Shown here in pieces: positions 57,709-64,000 of a stretch of 64,000 nt of DNA (position 1 is its first letter; the number at the start of each line of letters is the position of its first letter). Location of the stretch: assembly GCF_030052815.1 (NCBI RefSeq), contig NW_026614718.1, forward strand, positions 1 through 64,000, written 5' to 3'. The notes beneath the pieces were generated by a model that had not been told where the DNA came from, did no database searches, and saw only the letters and a list, made by a program, of their open reading frames with translations. This DNA is from Hevea brasiliensis (lineage: Eukaryota > Streptophyta > Magnoliopsida > Malpighiales > Euphorbiaceae). A program made the translations under genes and the position numbers.

Positions 57709-59442
57709 TCAGTGAAAAAGAGGTGAGGGAATGGAGAGCTTGTAACAACTTGCTCCTTTTATTGGGTCTCCAGTTATGTAATGTTTCAATCTATGCCCAT
57801 TGACCTTAAAATTTCCAGATTTTTCACTCCAAATTTCAATTGCTCCATAAGGGAAAACCTTATAAACTCTGTATGGACCAGTCCACCTTGATTTAAGTTT
57901 CCCAGGGAACAATTTTAATCTTGAGTTGAACAATAAAACTGAATCACCTTCTTTGAATTCCTTTTTCCTAAGATGCTTATCATGCCAAACTTTAGTTCTT
58001 TCTTTGTAAATACGGGCACTTTCATAAGCATCCATCCTCAGTTCTTCAAGCTCATTAAGTTGCAATAGTCTCTTTTCACCAGCTTGCTTAAGATCAAAAT
58101 TCAAGGTCTGAATGGCCCAATATGCTCTATGTTCTAGCTCCACAGGTAAATGACAAGACTTACCATACACCAACCTAAAGGGAATAGTTCCTATAGGGGT
58201 TTTGTAGGCAGTCCTATATGCCCATAAAGCATCATCTAGTTTGACAGACCAATCTTTCCGAGAATTGTTCACTGTTTTCTCCAAGATATGCTTGAGTTCT
58301 CTGTTAGAAATTTCAACTTGTCCTGAAGTTTGAGGGTGATATGGGGTAGCTATCTTGTGCACTACACCATACTTCCTCATTAAGCTCTCAAATTGCTTAT
58401 TGCAAAAGTGTGAACCACTATCACTAATTATAGCCCTTGGAGCTCTAAATCTACTCAAGACAAATTTCTTCAAGAATTTCACTACCACTCTAGCATCATT
58501 AGTTGGAGTTGCAATAGCTTCCACCCACTTTGACACATAGTCAACCCCAACTAAGATGTTTCTATTACCATATGAAGGAGGAAATGGCCCCATAAAATCT
58601 ATTTCCCAAACATCGAATAATTCCACTTCAAGAATATCATTTAGGGGCATTTGATCTCTTTTTGATAATTTTCCACTCCTTTGGCATTTATCACATTCCA
58701 ACACAAATTTTCTCACATCCTTAAAAAGATTTGGCCAAAAGAAACCAGCTTGCAAAATTTTACTAGCTGTTTTAGAGATTCCAAAATGTCCTCCATAATC
58801 AGAAGCATGGCAATGATGCATAATACTCTGTGTCTCCTCATCAGGAATACATCTCCTTATTAAACCATCGCAGCATCTCCTAAAGAGTAAAGGGTCATCC
58901 CATCTATAAAACTTCACCTCATGCAAAAACTTTTTCTTTTGTTGCCATGTCATACCTAGAGGTAAAACTCCACAAGATAGATAATTCACAAAGTCTGCAT
59001 ACCAAGGTAGTTTAGCAACAAAAGAGAAAAGTTGTTCATCCAAGAAAAACTCATTAATAGGGATTTCATCCAATTCTTCTTCATCCAATTTCAACCTACT
59101 AAGATTATCAGCAACTACATTTTCAGCTCCCTTCTTATCTCTAATCTCCAAATCAAACTCTTGTAGCATCAGAATCCACCTAATTAGCCTAGGTTTAGCC
59201 TCCTTTTTACGGAGCAAATACCTGATGGCTGCATGATCTGAAAATATAACCACCTTTGAGTCAATAATGTAAGGTCTGAACTTTTCCAATGCAAAGACAA
59301 TTGCTAAAAATTCCTTTTCAGTTGTTGCATAATTTGTTTGAGCCTCATCCAGTGTTCTACTAACATAATAAATAGCATAAGCCTTTTTGTCCTTTCTTTG
59401 ACCAAGAACAGCTCCAATTGCACAGTTGCTAGCATCACACAT
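57709..59442 (-). CDS. RNase H and integrase part of D Gag-Pol
   Basis: 577 codons in the same frame as gag and RT upstream, separated only by the nonsense codon at 59473-59475. RNase H blocks: [53 protein letters not shown]. Integrase zinc domain: [13 protein letters not shown] and [15 protein letters not shown]. Core: [13 protein letters not shown] (first Asp), [14 protein letters not shown] (second Asp), [16 protein letters not shown] (Glu present). The C-terminal GPY motif is in [15 protein letters not shown]. All catalytic residues are present. Expected to act in the virus-like particle and nucleus as part of a cleaved polyprotein, not from its own start. Confidence 0.9.
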   Translation of the reverse strand: MCDASNCAIGAVLGQRKDKKAYAIYYVSRTLDEAQTNYATTEKEFLAIVFALEKFRPYIIDSKVVIFSDHAAIRYLLRKKEAKPRLIRWILMLQEFDLEIRDKKGAENVVADNLSRLKLDEEELDEIPINEFFLDEQLFSFVAKLPWYADFVNYLSCGVLPLGMTWQQKKKFLHEVKFYRWDDPLLFRRCCDGLIRRCIPDEETQSIMHHCHASDYGGHFGISKTASKILQAGFFWPNLFKDVRKFVLECDKCQRSGKLSKRDQMPLNDILEVELFDVWEIDFMGPFPPSYGNRNILVGVDYVSKWVEAIATPTNDARVVVKFLKKFVLSRFRAPRAIISDSGSHFCNKQFESLMRKYGVVHKIATPYHPQTSGQVEISNRELKHILEKTVNNSRKDWSVKLDDALWAYRTAYKTPIGTIPFRLVYGKSCHLPVELEHRAYWAIQTLNFDLKQAGEKRLLQLNELEELRMDAYESARIYKERTKVWHDKHLRKKEFKEGDSVLLFNSRLKLFPGKLKSRWTGPYRVYKVFPYGAIEIWSEKSGNFKVNGHRLKHYITGDPIKGASCYKLSIPSPLFH

Positions 59443-59472
59443 AATTTCAAAAGGTAGGCTCCAATCAGGTGG

Positions 59473-61968
59473 TTACATGATTGGTGCAGTGATAAGAGCT
59501 TGCTTCAACCTACAAAAGGCATCCAAACACTCTTGGTCAAATATAAATAGTGTGTCATTACTTAACAAATTAGACAAAGGTTTGGCTATTTTAGAAAAAT
59601 CCTTGATAAAGCGTCTGTAGAACCCGGCATGTCCTAGGAAACTTCGAATTCCCTTGACATTGGTAGGAGGAGCCATCTTCTCTATCACTTCAACCTTGGC
59701 TTTATCAACCTCTATTCCTCTGTTAGATACCAAATGTCCAAGCACTATCTCTTCCTGAACCATGAAATGACACTTTTCCCAGTTTAACACAAGGTCAGTA
59801 TCTGCACATCGTTGCAAAACTTTAGAAAGGTTAGCCAAGCATATGTCAAATGAAGATCCATAAACAGAAAAATCGTCCATAAAAACCTCCATTATGTCTT
59901 CAATGAAATCTGAGAAGATTGCCATCATGCACCTTTGAAAAGTGGCTGGTGCATTACACAACCCAAATGGCATTCTCCTGTAAGCAAAGGTTCCATATGG
60001 ACAAGTAAAAGTGGTTTTCTCTTGATCATTTGGATGGATAGGGATTTGAAAAAAACCTGAATATCCATCTAAATAGCAAAAATAAGAGTGCCTAGCCAAT
60101 CTTTCTAACATCTGATCAATGAAGGGAAGTGGAAAATGATCTTTTCTAGTGGCAACATTTAATTTTCTGTAATCTATGCACATTCGCCAACTAGTCACCG
60201 TTCTGGTGGGAATTAATTCATTATTTTCATTTTTGACCACTGTCATTCCACCCTTTTTTGGGACAACATGTCTTGGGCTCACCCAAAGTCTATGCGAGAT
60301 AGGATATATGATCCCTGCATCAAGCAACTTCAAAATTTCCTTTTTAACAACTTCTTTCATATTTGGGTTCAACCTCCTCTGATGTTCAATAGATGGCTTA
60401 CAATTTTCTTCCAAACTGATTCTATGCATGCAAAAGTGCGGGCTTATTCCCTTAATGTCATCTATGGTATATCCTAAGACTTTCCTAAATTGTCTCAACA
60501 CTCTTAACAACTTATCAGCCTCTAAGGTACTCAAGTTTGCATTTATAATTACTGGATAAGTGTTATTGGTGCTAAGAAATTCATACCTGAGCTGAGAAGG
60601 AAGTTGCTTAAGTTCTACCTTAGGTGCATCTTCTTCCTTGAATGATGGTTGCTTAGATTCTGCTTTTTCCTTTTGTGTGAGTTGAAAAACTGGAGCAGAA
60701 ATGAATGGTGGACTACCCTCTAAATGTTGAGCATATGCAGCCACATGAGGGTTGTCATAGTCTATGCCTCCTCCATGAACCAAACAATTTTCAAGTGGAT
60801 CTTCTGGATATTTCTTTCTGAAGTGTTCTTCAACCAGCTCATCAATAATATCAACTCTCAAGCAAGTATCAGCTTCAGAATGATGCTTCTTCATAGTGTT
60901 ATTAATGTTGAAAACCAATTGCTCTTCACCAACTCTGAGAGTCAATTTTTCTCCCTTAACATCAATCAATGCTTCTGCTGTAGCTAGAAAGGGCCTTCCC
61001 AAAATAATTGGGATATTAGAATCTTCCTCCATGTCCAAAATGACAAAATCAACAGGTATGTAGAACTTTCCAACCTTCAGAGGCACATTCTCCAAAATCC
61101 CTTCAGGATACTTAATTGATCTGTCAGCTAACTGAAGAGAAATGTGGGTTGGTTTAAGATCTCCCATATTGAGCTTTTCATAAATGGAGAGGGGCATGAG
61201 GCTAACACTAGCCCCTAAATCACATAAGGCTTTTGTAGAACATGATTCCCCAATGTGACATGGAATTGAAAAACTCCCTGGATCCTTGAGTTTTGGAGGA
61301 AGTTTCCTTTGAAGGATAGCACTACATTCTTCTATCAAAGCTACAGTCTCATGATCTTCAAGTCTTCTCTTATTTGAGAGAATTTCTTTCAAGAATTTTG
61401 CATAAGAGGGCATTTGCGAAAGAGCATCAACAAAAGGTACATTTATGTATAGCTTCTTCAAAACCTCTAAAAACTTTCCAAATTGCTTATCAAGCTTGGC
61501 TTTTTGAAATCTTTGTGGAAAGGGAAGCTGTGGCTTGTAAGGCTCAGGAGGTATATACTTCTCTTCCTTCTCTTCAATTTTCTCTTTACATTTTTCTGCA
61601 TTCTCTTGTTTTTCACTCTCATCAGTTTCTTTCTCATTTTCTCTCTTCTCACTATTTTCACTCTTCTCATCATTTACAACTTTCCCACTTCTTAAAGTAA
61701 TAGCTTGACACTGCTCTCTTGGGTTTTCTGGTTGACTTGGTAGTTTTCCAAAAGACTTGGTACTTGAGGAAGATGCTTGTTGTGCAATCTGATTTTCCAG
61801 CATTCTGTTATGTGTCTGCATCTGTTCTAGCCTTGCTTTCATCTCTCTCATCTCCTCATCATGCTTATTTTGGTTAGCAAGAATCTGTTGCAATAAAGCT
61901 TCTGTGGTGGAATTTTGTTCTTGCTGTTTTGGAGGAGGATTCATATTTTTCTGCTGAAAATTAGGCAA
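59473..61968 (-). CDS. Gag C-terminal end, protease and reverse transcriptase of D
   Basis: 831 codons, continuing the gag frame after an amber codon at 62023-62025. The first ~130 residues are Gln-rich, with a predicted coiled coil and a Lys/Glu-rich linker after LRSGK. Protease: CDLGASVSLMPLS (Asp near residue 250) and IPIILGRPFLATA. RT: SWRMCIDYRKLNVATRKDHF, FCYLDGYSGFFQIPIHPNDQ, RRMPFGLCNAPATFQRC, and the active site VFMDDFSVYG (Asp residues near 698-699). It ends ALITAPIM at an ochre codon in a place where pol normally continues. Both nonsense codons are consistent with single C to T changes in Gln codons. The first Met is not a real start. Confidence 0.9.
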   Translation of the reverse strand: MPNFQQKNMNPPPKQQEQNSTTEALLQQILANQNKHDEEMREMKARLEQMQTHNRMLENQIAQQASSSSTKSFGKLPSQPENPREQCQAITLRSGKVVNDEKSENSEKRENEKETDESEKQENAEKCKEKIEEKEEKYIPPEPYKPQLPFPQRFQKAKLDKQFGKFLEVLKKLYINVPFVDALSQMPSYAKFLKEILSNKRRLEDHETVALIEECSAILQRKLPPKLKDPGSFSIPCHIGESCSTKALCDLGASVSLMPLSIYEKLNMGDLKPTHISLQLADRSIKYPEGILENVPLKVGKFYIPVDFVILDMEEDSNIPIILGRPFLATAEALIDVKGEKLTLRVGEEQLVFNINNTMKKHHSEADTCLRVDIIDELVEEHFRKKYPEDPLENCLVHGGGIDYDNPHVAAYAQHLEGSPPFISAPVFQLTQKEKAESKQPSFKEEDAPKVELKQLPSQLRYEFLSTNNTYPVIINANLSTLEADKLLRVLRQFRKVLGYTIDDIKGISPHFCMHRISLEENCKPSIEHQRRLNPNMKEVVKKEILKLLDAGIIYPISHRLWVSPRHVVPKKGGMTVVKNENNELIPTRTVTSWRMCIDYRKLNVATRKDHFPLPFIDQMLERLARHSYFCYLDGYSGFFQIPIHPNDQEKTTFTCPYGTFAYRRMPFGLCNAPATFQRCMMAIFSDFIEDIMEVFMDDFSVYGSSFDICLANLSKVLQRCADTDLVLNWEKCHFMVQEEIVLGHLVSNRGIEVDKAKVEVIEKMAPPTNVKGIRSFLGHAGFYRRFIKDFSKIAKPLSNLLSNDTLFIFDQECLDAFCRLKQALITAPIM

Positions 61969-62022
61969 TGGTTGCCTATTTTGCTGATATGGAACTCCTT
62001 GTTGCTGTTGTGGTTGAAAATT

Positions 62023-63228
62023 CTAATTTGGGACTTGACTTTGCTGATTTCCCCATGAAAAGTTGGGATGATTCTTCCAATTTGGATTATAAGTTTGAGA
62101 ATAAGGATTCCCCATTTGCTTGTTTCCATAATTACCAACATATGCTGCTTGCTCTCCAAAGTCTACTCCACAGCTGGTGGTTCCCTCTGCATAAGCCACT
62201 TGTTGTGAACTTCCAGATGATGATGATGAACTAACCAACATACTTAAGTCTTCCATCTTCTTAGCCAAAACATTTGTAAGTGCATCAAACTTTGCATTAA
62301 TCATGTTGAACGGATCAAGATCATACATTCCAGCAGCTTGCCTTTTTTTAGTTGGAGCTGGTCCTCTTGGACTACTCCAAAGATGAGTATTCTTTGCAAT
62401 TTTCTCCAATAGCTCATAAGCTTCATCTTCATGCTTCATAATAAATTCTCCTCCTGTTTGAGCATCAATAATTCCTCTGATTGCAGGAGTGACGTTTGTG
62501 TAAAAATTCTGATTTATCATCCATTTTGGAATGGCATGATGTGGGCATTGTCTCTCTAATTCCTTCCATCTCATCCATGACTCATAGAGAGTTTCATCTT
62601 CTCTTGGTCTAAAAGCTGTCATTTGATTCCTCAATTCTTGAGTTTTTCCAGGTGGAAAATATTGTGCAAGAAATGCATCAGTGAGTTGCTCCCAATTTGT
62701 AATGGAGTTGTGAGGTAAAGAATCAAGCCAATCCAATGCTCTATCTTTCAAAGAGAATGGAAATAGCTTCAATCTTGCTGCATCATCAGACACTCCAGGT
62801 TGTTTTTGCATATCACAGATCATAGCAAACTTCTTCAGATGTGTGTGTGGATTTTCAGAAGGATGTCCCCCAAATTGGGAGTTTTGGATCATTTGAAGAA
62901 CTCCAAAATCCATCTTGTAGCTATTTGCATCAATTCTTGGTCTTGCTATGCTCTCTCTCAAGTCATCAAAACAAGGAAAAGCATGATCCATCATACTTCC
63001 CCTAGGCACGTTAGCATTAACAACTTCTTCCCCTTGGGCTTCATTTTCATTGTTTCCAGCATTACCAACACCAATTCTAATTCTTTCATCAGCCATGTCT
63101 GCTTCTAATTCAGTTTCTCTCAAAGCTTCTTTCCTTCTTCTGGTTTCTTTCTTGTTGGCCTTACAAAATTTCTCAATTTCAGGATTGAACAATAAGGATG
63201 TGTCACTTGTGCTTCTAGCTCTTCTCAT
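62023..63228 (-). CDS. Gag of element D (capsid part)
   Basis: 401 codons from ATG at 63228, 110 bases after the primer site. Blocks: MRRARSTSDTSLLFNPEIEK, MDHAFPCFDDLRESIARPRI, the gag core LKLFPFSLKDRALDWLDSLP, FLAQYFPPGKTQELRNQMTA, FRPREDETLYESWMRWKELE, ending NPNWKNHPNFSWG. There is no CCHC knuckle, as in Athila gag. A serine run lies near residue 335. The single amber codon at the end is followed in the same frame by the Gln-rich gag tail. A's gag (4233-5516) is its broken homologue. Confidence 0.9.
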   Translation of the reverse strand: MRRARSTSDTSLLFNPEIEKFCKANKKETRRRKEALRETELEADMADERIRIGVGNAGNNENEAQGEEVVNANVPRGSMMDHAFPCFDDLRESIARPRIDANSYKMDFGVLQMIQNSQFGGHPSENPHTHLKKFAMICDMQKQPGVSDDAARLKLFPFSLKDRALDWLDSLPHNSITNWEQLTDAFLAQYFPPGKTQELRNQMTAFRPREDETLYESWMRWKELERQCPHHAIPKWMINQNFYTNVTPAIRGIIDAQTGGEFIMKHEDEAYELLEKIAKNTHLWSSPRGPAPTKKRQAAGMYDLDPFNMINAKFDALTNVLAKKMEDLSMLVSSSSSSGSSQQVAYAEGTTSCGVDFGEQAAYVGNYGNKQMGNPYSQTYNPNWKNHPNFSWGNQQSQVPN

Positions 63229-63337
63229 AAAAGATTAAGAGTACCTGAAAAAGAACAAACAAACACAAAATGAAAATATAACAAAATAAAACTAAAAACA
63301 ACTAAAATAATCAAGAATTCAATCTTAAACAAACAAC

Positions 63338-63355
63338 TCCCCGGCAACGGCGCCA
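63338..63355 (-). other. Primer binding site of D (tRNA-Asp)
   Basis: TGGCGCCGTTGCCGGGGA on the minus strand is a full complement of the 3' end of plant tRNA-Asp(GTC), six bases from the LTR. Confidence 0.92.
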
Positions 63356-63361
63356 AAAACT

Positions 63362-64000
63362 TGATGTGGCCTAACCGCAAGTGCACGGGTCGTACAAATA
63401 ATACAGTAAAGATATCGTTCCCACGAGGAGTTGAGTTAATGATTGAATTTTTGATATAAAAGTTGACTAAATTGAAGTATTTTTGAAATTAAAGTAATGA
63501 ATTTATGGGTATTGAGAATGTGAAATCCATATGTGCAAAATTAATATTCTATTCATCAATGTATTAATTAAACTGAAATTGCATCAAATTGAAATAAGCA
63601 AGTTCAAATATGGCAAGATTCTAAAATGGCAAGCAATTAAATTCAATTGAAAATTAGCAATAATAAAAAGGCGATTCCGGAGTTCGGGATTTCATATTCG
63701 AGCTATTTTGGGAATTTAAATTGGTTATCCAATCTTATGAAACTTATGGGTTTTAAGGAGATTAATTCTTAAATCCTTTGAATTCCCTTTCGAGTGAGAC
63801 AAAGAGTGCCTTAATCAATATAATCCTACTTTCGTGGAGTTAGAGTTAATTAAGACTCATTAAGTTCTTTAATTAATCTGTGAACCCTCTTAATCCTTAG
63901 TCTATTTCTAGATCTAAGTTAATTAAGTCCAATTCCTTGATTATCTATCACAAGGCCTTCTCCTTTCGGTGCCTCAACCATGGATTAAGAACATCACTTA
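63362..64000 (-). repeat. 5' LTR of D, cut by window end
   Basis: 639 bp of the LTR, matching 50419-51060 with seven substitutions and one 4-bp indel (GTGA repeated in the 3' copy near 50853). Confidence 0.92.

Larger units (their letters stand above)
50419..64000 (-). mobile_element. Element D: Athila-like LTR retrotransposon, nearly intact, minus strand
   Basis: In minus order: 5' LTR (from 63362, cut by the window end), tRNA-Asp primer site, gag, protease, RT, RNase H, integrase, hairpin, 73-bp tandem array, ATHILA ORF-1-like gene, second motif cluster, internal and 3' polypurine tracts, 3' LTR. Over the 638 bp of LTR visible twice I count seven substitutions and one 4-bp indel, so it inserted recently. 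Only two nonsense codons break gag-pol. Confidence 0.92.

Noticed and set aside
1..64000. tRNA, rRNA, microRNA or snoRNA genes
   Set aside because: None recognised; tRNA-like matches are only the short primer binding sites of the retrotransposons.

Overview
This window is eudicot plant nuclear DNA, almost entirely nested Ty3/gypsy LTR retrotransposons. The only host gene evidence is a broken TIR-type (TNL) resistance-gene exon, and TNL genes are typical of eudicots. AT-rich spacers, plant-type primer sites (initiator tRNA-Met and tRNA-Asp) and Athila-like elements agree. A large-genome woody eudicot is possible, but I cannot name the species from sequence alone.

Left nest (1-38417). Element E, a minus-strand gypsy element whose 3' end lies off the window, is the base. 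It is split twice. Element A (plus, Athila-like, 2405-24143) sits in its gag. Element F (plus, chromovirus-like, 24391-35945) sits near its gag start. A's 3' LTR was split by element B (plus, 10413-22957, same broad family as F). B's 3' LTR holds a solo LTR C (19368-20972), related to element D at the right end. F's 3' LTR holds a solo LTR H (32625-35588). Five-base target duplications at the junctions (actcc, gacat and tgtga exact; accac/actac and tgcca/ggcca with one mismatch) give the order E, then A, then B, then C, and separately E, then F, then H. E's 5' LTR ends at 38417.

Middle (38418-48644). A 0.5 kb AT-rich spacer is followed by element G (minus, 38915-48644, TSD tatta). G has two LTRs of about 1.8 kb and only an integrase tail as recognisable coding sequence. 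Inside G is the most unusual object here: a 1,210-bp fold-back array of TRIM-like miniature LTR elements (43680-44889), with two 584-bp inverted arms around a 42-bp loop and a perfect AAACA target duplication.

Right part (48645-64000). Host spacer, a TATA box and a TIR exon with one frameshift (49554-50039) are followed by an intron-like segment and a degenerate second TIR piece. That piece is cut by element D (minus, from 50419 past the window end). D is an Athila-like element with a nearly open gag-pol frame (two nonsense codons only), an extra 533-residue ATHILA ORF-1-like protein, and arrays of a TGCATAA/TTATGCA motif around that extra gene and in the LTR.

A and D share a tRNA-Asp primer site, a doubled polypurine motif, and a hairpin exactly 40 nt after the integrase stop. 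B, F, G and E use an initiator-Met primer site, and B keeps a chromodomain-like tail. B's LTRs are nearly identical while its coding region is full of frameshifts, and many LTR differences fall on CAG/CTG sites. That pattern may be base-calling error at methylated CHG sites rather than decay. All coordinates come from reading the sequence; no alignment or database search was run.
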